Shown: piece by piece, positions 1 to 7,547 of the stretch
How the letters are laid out: every line of letters starts with the position of its first letter
How positions within the stretch are numbered: the first letter of the stretch is position 1
Source: Planctomycetota bacterium
GTDB lineage: Bacteria > Planctomycetota > Planctomycetia > Planctomycetales > Planctomycetaceae
Direction: 5' to 3'
NCBI GenBank assembly: GCA_023417655.1
Contig: JAEZFD010000011.1
Span: 1-64,000, forward strand
DNA: 64,000 bases
Notes under the pieces: model-generated
Seen by the model: only the letters and a program-made list of their open reading frames with translations
Databases searched by the model: none
What the model was told of the DNA's origin: nothing
Made by a program: the position numbers and the translations under genes

Positions 1-1
1 G

Positions 2-1162
2 GGGAAGACATTTGCCTTCACCTCCGGGGTGCCCAAGCTGATGGGAACCCCGCGGACATTTCAGCAGTATGGGGAGTCAGGGCTCTGGTTGTCGGATGCG
101 CTGCCTCACCTACAGGGGGTCGCTGACGACATCTGCATGATCAAGTCGATGACGACCAACGAGTTCAATCATGCCCCCGCTGAACTCTTCGTCCTCACCG
201 GATCCCCGCGCCCCGGCCGACCGTCACTCGGTTCCTGGGTGACCTATGGCCTTGGATCAGAGAACGACAACCTGCCTGGCTTCGTGGTCCTGATCTCCAG
301 CGGTGTGCAACCAAACGGCGGCAGGAACTCTTATGGAAGCGGTTTTCTTCCGTCTGTCTTTCAAGGAGTGCAGTGTCGTTCTCAGGGAGATCCTGTTCTT
401 TACGCGAGTGATCCGGTCGGCATGTCACGTGACCTGCGTCGTGAGTCACTCGATGCGCTGCGTGATCTGAATGAACTTCAGGCACAGGAACTCGGGCATC
501 CGGAAACGATCACCCGGATCGCTCAGTACGAACTCGCCTTCCGGATGCAGATGTCAGTTCCCGAGGTCATGGACATGACCCGCGAGCCTAAGCACATTCT
601 CGAAGCCTATGGTGCTGTCCCCGGGGAAGCCTCATTCGCCAACAACTGCCTGCTGGCGCGCCGCCTGGCAGAACAGGGTGTCCGCTTCATCCAGCTGTTC
701 GACTGGGGCTGGGACTTCCATGGAACCAGCGCTGACTCGGCCATCGAGGACGGACTGACAAAGAAGTGCCGGTCCATGGACAAGCCAGTCGCGGCATTGA
801 TCAACGATCTCAAGCAGCGAGGAATGCTGGAGGACACTTTGATCGTCTGCGGCGGAGAGTTTGGGCGGACCCCCTTCCGTGAGGGCCGCACCGCTAACAG
901 CAAACTACTTGGCCGCGATCATTACCCGGACTGTTATTCGATGTGGATGGCCGGAGGCGGAGCCAAACCGGGCCTCAGCTATGGCTCGTCAGATGAACTC
1001 GGCTTCTCCGTCGCGAGTGACAAAGTCCACATCCACGACCTGCAGGCGACGATCCTGCACCTGCTCGGCTTCGACCACACCCGCTTCGTCTATCGCTTCC
1101 AGGGAAGAGACTTCCGCCTGACAGACGTCGAAGGCCACGTTGTCGATGCTCTGCTGGCGTAG
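2..1162 (+). CDS. DUF1501 domain protein, 5' end outside window
   Basis: The frame is open to the left edge, so the N-terminus (normally a Tat signal) is missing. A GTG at 29 is only an internal codon. The C-terminal part carries the family landmarks GGEFGRTP and GRDHYPDCYSMW followed by AGGGAKPG, the metal-site region of this alkaline-phosphatase/sulfatase-like fold. DUF1501 proteins are very abundant in planctomycetes, are predicted to be exported, and usually pair with DUF1549/DUF1553 cytochrome-like proteins. That partner would lie left of the window. The enzymatic role is unknown. The family call is sure; any substrate would be a guess. Confidence 0.9.
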   Translation, partial: GKTFAFTSGVPKLMGTPRTFQQYGESGLWLSDALPHLQGVADDICMIKSMTTNEFNHAPAELFVLTGSPRPGRPSLGSWVTYGLGSENDNLPGFVVLISSGVQPNGGRNSYGSGFLPSVFQGVQCRSQGDPVLYASDPVGMSRDLRRESLDALRDLNELQAQELGHPETITRIAQYELAFRMQMSVPEVMDMTREPKHILEAYGAVPGEASFANNCLLARRLAEQGVRFIQLFDWGWDFHGTSADSAIEDGLTKKCRSMDKPVAALINDLKQRGMLEDTLIVCGGEFGRTPFREGRTANSKLLGRDHYPDCYSMWMAGGGAKPGLSYGSSDELGFSVASDKVHIHDLQATILHLLGFDHTRFVYRFQGRDFRLTDVEGHVVDALLA

Positions 1163-1216
1163 AGCTCTCCGATCGCTGTCATCGAATCGGTCACCTACGA
1201 CCTGCCGGATGTCGGG

Positions 1217-1663
1217 TCAAAGATTGAAATCAAACTGTGCAGCCTCTTCACTGACAGCGGCTCGCAGCGGGCTCTCGGTCGAATACTTAGCAAAAGCGGG
1301 GTCGCCCGGAGTGGCCGCATTTTCAACCTCGGCCTCCCCCCCCATCTTGTAAATCGACACAACATACTCGCCGGGATAGACGTTGTCGATTGTATACCGC
1401 CCGTCTGCTCCAATCGTGCCTTGGCGAAACCGATCGCTGGTCGGCAGGCCTGGTACTGGAGCGACCGCGAAGTAGGAGATCGTCGCGTCTGCCACAGGCT
1501 TCCCTTTCAACTGAATTTGACCGGTAACCTTCACAGGTTTTGGGAGCGCTGGTCCGTTCGAGCATCCGAATGAGCACGCCAAAGTCAATATGGCGATTCC
1601 AAGTCCTCTCCGAATGAGTGCAAGAGTTAACACCGGCAACGACTCAAGCGGGTAAATTTTCAT
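1217..1663 (-). CDS. Small exported lipoprotein with carboxypeptidase-regulatory-like fold
   Basis: A 148-residue protein. The hydrophobic N-terminal segment (about residues 10-30) ends in a Cys-containing stretch (LACSFGC) that resembles a lipoprotein signal, although the lipobox is imperfect. The rest reads like a single beta-sandwich of the carboxypeptidase-regulatory type: VTGQIQLKGKPVADATISYF, later GADGRYTIDNVYPGEYVVSIYK. GAGG lies 7 nt before the ATG. It sits downstream of a DUF1559 gene on the same strand, an arrangement repeated near 39 kb, so the two products probably act together at the cell surface. No enzymatic residues are seen; function unknown. Confidence 0.75.
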   Translation of the reverse strand: MKIYPLESLPVLTLALIRRGLGIAILTLACSFGCSNGPALPKPVKVTGQIQLKGKPVADATISYFAVAPVPGLPTSDRFRQGTIGADGRYTIDNVYPGEYVVSIYKMGGEAEVENAATPGDPAFAKYSTESPLRAAVSEEAAQFDFNL

Positions 1664-1865
1664 GTTTCTGCCTCATGAGAATGAAGGAGAATGCCACTGG
1701 AATTGAATTCGGCAATAGATCAGAAACAGCAAGTATCGATCGCGCAAATGGTAGGCGAACGGACTCGGACTGGCGGTGGCGTCGAATTGAATCGCTACGA
1801 ACGGGCCCAGCAATCCACTTAACAGGGAGCAGTTTGCGAGATCGGTCCCGTCCGCCTCAGATTGC

Positions 1866-2849
1866 CTAGTATTCGCCCACTACGTCGTTAGTTTGAGGGG
1901 TTGCCAGAGCCCTCCACGTTCCACCGTGGACGCTGTCACTGATAAACCGAACGGAACCGTCCATCAGGAGCCCATGTACTCCACCGGTGTGGGCACTGCG
2001 AGCTGTTCCGTAGCTTACGTTATCTTGAACATAAGTGACCGCAGGGCTGTTCGGCGTCGCATTCACCAGGGGGGAAAACTCTGTGCTTCCATAATAAGGA
2101 CGATACCAGCTCGATCCATATGAAAAATTCGCAGGGAGGGCGCCTGGCATTCTCGCAGCAAACTCCGAGAAGGCGATCGTGTTGCTCAGTCCATCGCTGA
2201 TGTTTGTCAACTTCATCTGCGGGTCGTATCGCGCAGACGTTTCTGCGACTAGGAGTCCCCAGCGTGACGCAAAGAGACCATTGGTCGCCGCTGAACCGTG
2301 GATCCCACAAAGGCCGTGGCCGTGTGCCGTCCCGGCCATCGGGTAATTGTGATAGGCCGCCGTCGGCCATCCATTATAGCTGGGAGGTTCAACCGCACTG
2401 GGACAGATGAATCCCGAAATCTTTGTTTCCCAGATTGCCCTGTTTTTCACATCGCCGGGGAGAACAGTCATGTCGATCTTCTGATACAGAGCGGACTGGT
2501 CAATGTAAGGCAGCAGCATGGTGTGGAATGTATGAGCAAACTCGCCATTGTCTGTTTCACAACAACATGAACGCCCCCTGGTGTGATTCACTCCCCGTGG
2601 GATCACACCGCTGGTTACGTCCAAATAGTTATGCATCGCCAACCCGATTTGTTTCAGGTTGTTCTTACATTGCGAACGACGGGCGGCTTCGCGGGCCTGC
2701 TGCACAGCAGGAAGGAGTAACGCGATCAGAACGGCGATGATCGCGATGACAACAAGAAGCTCAATGAGAGTAAACCCCGATGCAGCGAGACATCTTGTTG
2801 AATTTTTCGTTCCATCAGCGTTTCGATGGGTAGAGAGATCAGGGCGCAT
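1866..2849 (-). CDS. DUF1559 protein with type IV pilin-like N-terminus
   Basis: The prepilin peptidase signature is clear: ASG followed by FTLIELLVVIAII, then a hydrophobic helix and PAVQQAREAARRSQCKNNLKQIGLA, the hallmark of planctomycete DUF1559. Cleavage is expected between Gly and Phe. The C-terminus has the usual H-x-G-G-V-H-G-L-L-M-D-G-S-V-R-F motif. I chose the ATG at 2849 because a GGAG stands 9 nt upstream; a longer form from a TTG at 2924 is possible. These proteins are probably pseudopilins or secretion-associated surface proteins. The lipoprotein gene at 1217 follows on the same strand. Confidence 0.88.
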   Translation of the reverse strand: MRPDLSTHRNADGTKNSTRCLAASGFTLIELLVVIAIIAVLIALLLPAVQQAREAARRSQCKNNLKQIGLAMHNYLDVTSGVIPRGVNHTRGRSCCCETDNGEFAHTFHTMLLPYIDQSALYQKIDMTVLPGDVKNRAIWETKISGFICPSAVEPPSYNGWPTAAYHNYPMAGTAHGHGLCGIHGSAATNGLFASRWGLLVAETSARYDPQMKLTNISDGLSNTIAFSEFAARMPGALPANFSYGSSWYRPYYGSTEFSPLVNATPNSPAVTYVQDNVSYGTARSAHTGGVHGLLMDGSVRFISDSVHGGTWRALATPQTNDVVGEY

Positions 2850-2998
2850 GGGTGGTGGCTCCGCTAGATACGCAGGCATGATGCAAGACAAAGAAGCGAG
2901 AATCGCGGAAGTCGTCTTGAGCAATTGACTTCACTTATAAGATCAAGTCGATATTAACAATATGCGAGTCTGATGCTACAAATTGCTTCAAAAGACTT

Positions 2999-3025
2999 TG
3001 CAATGCCGCATTGCATTGTATGCAA
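2999..3025. promoter_or_regulatory. Two overlapping perfect inverted repeats upstream of DUF1559 gene
   Basis: TGCAATGC-C-GCATTGCA (2999-3015) overlaps TTGCAT-TGT-ATGCAA (3011-3025). Both are perfect dyads, and they lie about 150 nt ahead of the DUF1559 start on the minus strand. A related TATGCAATGTCA occurs at about 40.78 kb, upstream of another DUF1559 gene. They could be binding sites for a dimeric regulator; this is inference from symmetry only. Confidence 0.35.
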
Positions 3026-3217
3026 TATCAACCTGCGCAGCCCTGCAAAATGTTTATCCAATTTCGCAAATCACTGCGAGACCCCTTCCTCCTCAAGCTT
3101 CCCTAAACAGCAAAGCCTGACGACAGGCTGGCGCTCACGATTTGAGGCGGTTTAGTAATCGTCGAGATTCTGCCCTCCGAAGTCGAAAGGGCGGAATAGC
3201 TCGCGATTTCGTATCAA

Positions 3218-4351
3218 TTAAGGCGTCAGTTCGAAGGTCAGGCCATAGAGATCGCCTGCGACAGAAGCAGTATCGCAATAGAAAATGGCGAGCCAGCGGC
3301 GGCCTCCGAGCGGGGTCAGCCAGGCTGATTTGGCGGTGATATCTTTCTCGAACTCAGGTGAGCAGCGGGCAATGTCTCCGCGGTGATGCCACCGCAGTTG
3401 ATTCAGATCGCAGTGATACAGTGCGATCCGGCCTCGAACGAGATTGGCCCCGTCCGCATGAATCCGCTCAGGCAGTAATGCAAGCAGATGACGGGAATTC
3501 ATTGGATCGACTGCCAGACATGGGTGTGGATCAGCCTGAGGAGCTGGATCCTTCGACAGAATGCCCGGTGCAGAGATATCCCACTTCCCTCCCTGATCGC
3601 GAGGGGCAATCTGCACAAATGTGTTGGGGTCGGTGCGGACGAGCCCGACGAACTGTTCACCGGTATTAATCAGCGTCGGCTGAGCATGCTGCAGCTGCGA
3701 TGCAAAGGGGACTGCTCTCGCAGGGCTCCAGTTCAAGCCTCCGTCCGTCGACCTTGCTTCCCAGATGGAATGAGAGTTTTCATGAGGACGGCGAGGTGCG
3801 AATCCAAAGGCGAGAAGTCCTTTGTTGGGAACCTGCAGAATCCCCCCAAAGACCGTTTCCACCTGATTGCGGTGCCAGGCCGACAGATTCACAGGCTGCC
3901 AACTGACACCCTGATCTGACGATCGCCAGCCATTCACCGGAGCAGACGACTTCTTGTCGGTCGCCTGCGACAACAGGATGACACTTCCATCGGGAGCCAA
4001 TCCCAGGGCGAACTCAGTCGCAGCAACGTACTCGGCATCAGCGGCATCACTGCGAAGTGAACGGAGCGGACCAAACTTTGCTCCGCCGTCTGTCGAAACC
4101 GCGACCGAGGGAACGCCTCCACGAGTGGGATCCGAAGCATTTCTTGCCAGGACCGCGACGATGATTGGACCTGCGGGAGTCACGACGACTTTAGGAGCGG
4201 CGAATCGGACTTCGATCCCGTTCTGTTGAGCCGGGATGATCGAGTGGGCCAGACCGAAGTCGCCGATCGATGGCATTCCGTCAGCAATTGACGGACTGGC
4301 ATTCTGAAGAAAGAACGCGAATACCAGAAGATTACGAATCCAGCCCCGCAT
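3218..4351 (-). CDS. Secreted sialidase-like (BNR/Asp-box) beta-propeller protein
   Basis: A 377-residue protein with a signal peptide (hydrophobic residues about 7-18, likely cut after ADG or nearby). At least three Asp-box motifs are visible: STDGGAKF, SSDQGVSW and STDGGLNW. They mark a six-bladed sialidase-type propeller. The first catalytic arginine region cannot be assigned with confidence, so exo-sialidase activity is not established, and many planctomycete members are annotated only as sialidase-fold proteins. It starts 42 nt after the stop of the HvfC-like gene on the same strand and may be read through from the MNIO cassette, but a functional link is unproven. Confidence 0.72.
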   Translation of the reverse strand: MRGWIRNLLVFAFFLQNASPSIADGMPSIGDFGLAHSIIPAQQNGIEVRFAAPKVVVTPAGPIIVAVLARNASDPTRGGVPSVAVSTDGGAKFGPLRSLRSDAADAEYVAATEFALGLAPDGSVILLSQATDKKSSAPVNGWRSSDQGVSWQPVNLSAWHRNQVETVFGGILQVPNKGLLAFGFAPRRPHENSHSIWEARSTDGGLNWSPARAVPFASQLQHAQPTLINTGEQFVGLVRTDPNTFVQIAPRDQGGKWDISAPGILSKDPAPQADPHPCLAVDPMNSRHLLALLPERIHADGANLVRGRIALYHCDLNQLRWHHRGDIARCSPEFEKDITAKSAWLTPLGGRRWLAIFYCDTASVAGDLYGLTFELTP

Positions 4352-4393
4352 CAGTCACTCCGCGTCGGCAATGATGTGAATTCAGAGGAATGC

Positions 4394-5290
4394 TCAGCCT
4401 GCGAACTCTTCTGGTTCCCATTCAATTCCGGTAAAGAGTCCTGCAGCGGTCCAGTCCCGAAACCATTCCTGCACATGTTCAGGGGTGAGCGTTTCTGGTT
4501 GCTCTGCCAGACAGATTGCCGATCCCAAAGCGAGCGGTAAAGTCCGGCCCGCCCGCAGTTCTCCGATCATTCTGTATTGAACCGGTGACACCGCGAGACG
4601 GCGTACCACATAGTCTCGACGATACACGATCAGACAGGTCTCCTCAGGTTCTGGAATCGTGACCTCTTCCCCGGCTCTGACCTGCGAAATGACCTGATGG
4701 ACCGGAAACAAAAACTTCGCCTGCCGCAATGATCGCGCAAACTTAAGTCGAATTTCACCGCGACGCTGCATAGGGACACGTTGCAGGTCTTCCGTGGAGA
4801 GCATCAACTCTCCTTCATCGCCCGGCCCGTCGAACACTTCCGCGTAGAGACGTTCAAGACGCGCGATCTCTATCAGGAAGTCTGCCCAGTCCGGGAGCGT
4901 CTCTTCAGGTGCCTTCTCCGGTCGGGTCGCTCGCAGTGATTCTGCGAACTCCCGCCCCAGATCATGGAGGTTGTAGCTGCCAGGCGGAGTTCGCTGGAGA
5001 TAGCTGACCACAAATCCGGCGAAGGCGTCATCACCTACGAAATGTCGGACGGTCGGAAATTCGACGGCCAGACAGTCGATCAGTCGGGCGAAATAGGCAT
5101 TGCCATAGATGCCGAGCCGGTCATCACTCGTACAATGCTTGGACGGCTCAATCACGGCGTCCACATTGATCTCATCTGATCCGACAGCGGATCGGGCGGG
5201 CGGGCTGTTCGCGCCTGCTCCAACTCCCTGTGGATGTGTGATGACGGCCATCATCCATCGCTGCAATGCTTCCAATGGGAGCGGCTTCAC
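4394..5290 (-). CDS. DUF2063 / HvfC-type partner protein of an MNIO enzyme
   Basis: A 298-residue protein with the DUF2063 layout. The N-terminal half contains LEALQRWMMAVI, DRLGIYGNAYFARLIDCLAVEFPTVRHFVGDDAF and LPDWADFLIEIARLERLYAEVFDG; a second part follows that reads like a nucleic-acid-binding or recognition domain. In known systems the DUF2063 protein (HvfC, MbnC-like role) binds the precursor and the DUF692 enzyme. The GTG start overlaps the stop of the DUF692 gene by 4 nt (GTGA), so the two are translationally coupled. The family call is firm; the substrate is inferred from the neighbouring Cys-rich lipoprotein. Confidence 0.85.
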   Translation of the reverse strand: MKPLPLEALQRWMMAVITHPQGVGAGANSPPARSAVGSDEINVDAVIEPSKHCTSDDRLGIYGNAYFARLIDCLAVEFPTVRHFVGDDAFAGFVVSYLQRTPPGSYNLHDLGREFAESLRATRPEKAPEETLPDWADFLIEIARLERLYAEVFDGPGDEGELMLSTEDLQRVPMQRRGEIRLKFARSLRQAKFLFPVHQVISQVRAGEEVTIPEPEETCLIVYRRDYVVRRLAVSPVQYRMIGELRAGRTLPLALGSAICLAEQPETLTPEHVQEWFRDWTAAGLFTGIEWEPEEFAG

Positions 5291-6225
5291 GGTTCGACCT
5301 CCGCTGCCACGAAAACGGCGGGTTGCGGAATCCCTGCAACGGCTGGCTTCACTTCCGGTTCCTGACGAGCTGCACTAGCTGTGTGTCCCTGAGTCTGCTC
5401 CATCCACTCTCTGGCTTTCAGCAGTTCAGCATGCACAACCGGGAACTCAGGAATCTGGGCGTCCCATTCCAGCAGAGTCGAAACTCCGCCGGTCTTTTGG
5501 CAGACGAGACGATAGAGCTCCCAGACAGGATCCACGACTGGTCCATCATGCGTGTCGATGCAGTGAGTCCCGAAATCCGTGTGCCCGGCCAGATGCACCT
5601 GAACGATGCGGTCATGAGGGACATTCTCGATGTACTCGATCGGATCAAACCCATGATTGCGACTGGAGACATAAACGTTATTGACGTCCAGCAGCAAACC
5701 GCAGCCGGTCTCTTCCGTCAGCCGCGAAAGAAAGTCCCATTCCGGGATCGTCGACGCCTTGAACGTGACATAGGTACTCGGATTCTCGAGAACCAAGGGA
5801 CGTTCCAGGATTTCCTGAACAACCCGGACTCGTTCGACGACGTGAGCCAGACTCTCTTCCGTCAGTGGGATCGGCAGCAGATCATGCGAATTGTGGCCTG
5901 CGATTCCGGTCCAGCAGAGGTGATCGGAAATCCAACAGGCGTTGATTTCTCCGGCCAATCGTTTCAGCTTCTGAAGATAGTCCCGATTTAACGGATCGCA
6001 GCTGCCGATCGACATTGACACCCCGTGCATCACCACCGGGTAGTGCTCCGCAATGGCGTTCAACACTGCACGGGGACGCCCCTGCGAGTCGATATAGTTT
6101 TCCGAAATGACCTCGAACCAGTCGACAGACGGACGGTTCCGAAGCAGATAGGGATAATGCGGAGAGCGAAGCCCCACTCCCATGCCGAGATTCGGCAATC
6201 CCAGTCGTGGTGCCTCGCTGCTCAT
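5287..6225 (-). CDS. DUF692 multinuclear non-heme iron oxidative enzyme (MNIO, HvfB-like)
   Basis: The TIM-barrel metal-binding signatures of DUF692 are all present in order: MHGVSMSIGS, SDHLCWT, LENPSTYV, LLLDVNNVYVSSRNHGFDP, VHLAGHTD and DTHDGPVVDPVWELY. They supply the His, Asp, Glu and Asn ligands of the iron cluster. Family members oxidise cysteines of ribosomal peptides (for example to oxazolone-, thiooxazole- or excised-carbon products). The ATG at 6225 is chosen; an upstream start at 6363 would run 100 nt into the precursor gene. The order precursor, MNIO, HvfC and the 4-nt overlap with HvfC make a modification operon. Family assignment is sure; the chemistry is inferred. Confidence 0.92.
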   Translation of the reverse strand: MSSEAPRLGLPNLGMGVGLRSPHYPYLLRNRPSVDWFEVISENYIDSQGRPRAVLNAIAEHYPVVMHGVSMSIGSCDPLNRDYLQKLKRLAGEINACWISDHLCWTGIAGHNSHDLLPIPLTEESLAHVVERVRVVQEILERPLVLENPSTYVTFKASTIPEWDFLSRLTEETGCGLLLDVNNVYVSSRNHGFDPIEYIENVPHDRIVQVHLAGHTDFGTHCIDTHDGPVVDPVWELYRLVCQKTGGVSTLLEWDAQIPEFPVVHAELLKAREWMEQTQGHTASAARQEPEVKPAVAGIPQPAVFVAAEVEP

Positions 6226-6254
6226 CCATCCGTCCTCAGTTACTACCTGAATCG

Positions 6255-6743
6255 TTACTTCGTCTTTGCAGGAGCTGGCCCGAACTTCTTGCCGGCAGCG
6301 GTCATTGCCGCCTCGAAGTTCTTTCGACCGGCTTCCCAGGCATGTTCCAGTGGAACGTGACACAACCCTTGCCCTTTGCAGGCATTCTCACCGGGGTTCG
6401 TTCCACATCCTCCCTGACCTTTACATTCGTTCTGAGAGCCGCAGGCGTGGGCCGCGACGGTCGCACAGGTCCCCTGTCCGGCGCAGGCATTGTCTTTGCT
6501 GGCTCCAAGATTCTTGCAGATGTTCAATCCACGGCAGACATGCTGCTCCCGCAGGAGCAGGCTGACTTCTCCGCTGGTCGGGGCAGGATCTACGGAAGTC
6601 GGGCCTGAAGTCGAGCTTCCCGATTCTGGCTTCGGGGTCGGTGCCCCTTTGTCTGGGCAACCGGACAGGCTGCCTGCCATGATTCCGCCAAATGCAGCCA
6701 GCGTCAGCTGATGGAAGCCACGACGTGACAGTTCTTCACTCAT
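6255..6743 (-). CDS. Cys-rich Tat lipoprotein, probable substrate of the MNIO enzyme
   Basis: A 162-residue protein. The N-terminus has a twin-arginine motif (SRRGFHQL, residues 6-13), a hydrophobic stretch and a lipobox LSGC at Cys29. A Ser/Thr/Pro/Gly linker follows (30-60). The core holds nine Cys in pure CX5C spacing: 70/76, 87/93, 101/107/113 and 122/128, with the recurring pattern N-x-C-x-G-Q-G-x-C. The tail is short and basic. An AGGAG lies 9 nt before the ATG. As first gene ahead of the DUF692 and DUF2063 genes it fits the precursor position of MNIO peptide systems, some of which make exported copper-binding proteins. Modification and metal binding are inferences. Confidence 0.8.
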   Translation of the reverse strand: MSEELSRRGFHQLTLAAFGGIMAGSLSGCPDKGAPTPKPESGSSTSGPTSVDPAPTSGEVSLLLREQHVCRGLNICKNLGASKDNACAGQGTCATVAAHACGSQNECKGQGGCGTNPGENACKGQGLCHVPLEHAWEAGRKNFEAAMTAAGKKFGPAPAKTK

Positions 6744-6781
6744 CTCAGTACGCTCCTGTATCCAATGAATCGTCCCCCTTC

Positions 6782-6810
6782 ATCATAGTCCGCAGGCAAG
6801 CAGTCCTGAA
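6782..6810 (-). promoter_or_regulatory. Candidate sigma-70 promoter of the MNIO cassette
   Basis: On the minus strand TTCAGG and TATGAT are separated by 17 nt, about 40-65 nt before the start of the Cys-rich lipoprotein gene. The -10 box matches 5 of 6 consensus bases; the -35 box is poor. No inverted repeat is seen that would reveal a metal regulator. Confidence 0.3.
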
Positions 6811-6934
6811 GCCACCCGCCCGCAAGACTACGCACTTCAGCGAAGTCATCTCCAGGGCGACTGGAGCACACCGGGATTTTCAGATGGAAATCAACTAGAC
6901 TGCGCCAGGAAACAGATCTCAAAGGAGCACTCTC

Positions 6935-7507
6935 ATGTCAGACAAGGCACCCAATCCGTCTCTGGCACTCGCGACCTTCGGGAATGGATGCTTCTGGTGC
7001 ACTGAAGCCATCTTCACTCGCATCAATGGCGTCTCGCACGTTCAGTCCGGCTACTCAGGAGGCCAGACTGAAAACCCGACTTACCGGGAGGTCTGCACCG
7101 GCCAGACCGGCCACGCCGAAGTCGTACAGATCACGTTTGATCCGTCTGTTGTTTCCTTCGAGAGTTTGCTCAGAGTGTTTTTTGCAACACATGACCCGAC
7201 GACGCTCAATCGGCAGGGAAACGATGTTGGCACCCAGTATCGTTCTGTGATCTTCTATCACAATGCAGAACAGCAGGCCGATGCCGAACGAATCATCAAA
7301 CTCCTTGAAGAAGCACAAGTTTTTGCGAAGCCAATTGTCACTGAAGTGCAGCCCTTCAAAAAGTTTTTCCCGGCGGAGGACTACCACAATCAGTACTTTG
7401 CCTCGCATGGACACGAGCCCTATTGCCAGCTGGTCATTCACCCGAAAGTGGAAAAGTTCGAGGCCGTCTTCACGGAATTTCTGAAGCCCGATCACAGAGA
7501 CGCTTGA
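6935..7507 (+). CDS. msrA: Peptide-methionine (S)-S-oxide reductase MsrA
   Basis: Reduces methionine-S-sulfoxide in proteins. The catalytic motif GNGCFWCTEAIF stands at about residues 15-26, with the nucleophilic Cys in GCFWC. The conserved blocks SGYSGGQTENPTYREVCTGQTGHAEVVQITFDP, FFATHDPTTLNRQGNDVGTQYRSVIFY and DYHNQYF follow. The 190-residue length is normal, and there is no fused MsrB domain. AAGGAG lies 7 nt before the ATG. It is divergent from the Cys-rich lipoprotein gene across a 191-nt gap, so a shared oxidative-stress or metal response is conceivable but not shown. Confidence 0.97.
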   Translation: MSDKAPNPSLALATFGNGCFWCTEAIFTRINGVSHVQSGYSGGQTENPTYREVCTGQTGHAEVVQITFDPSVVSFESLLRVFFATHDPTTLNRQGNDVGTQYRSVIFYHNAEQQADAERIIKLLEEAQVFAKPIVTEVQPFKKFFPAEDYHNQYFASHGHEPYCQLVIHPKVEKFEAVFTEFLKPDHRDA

Positions 7508-7547
7508 GTGTGATGGTGCTGTCGGGACCTGTTGAAACCAAGCCGCC

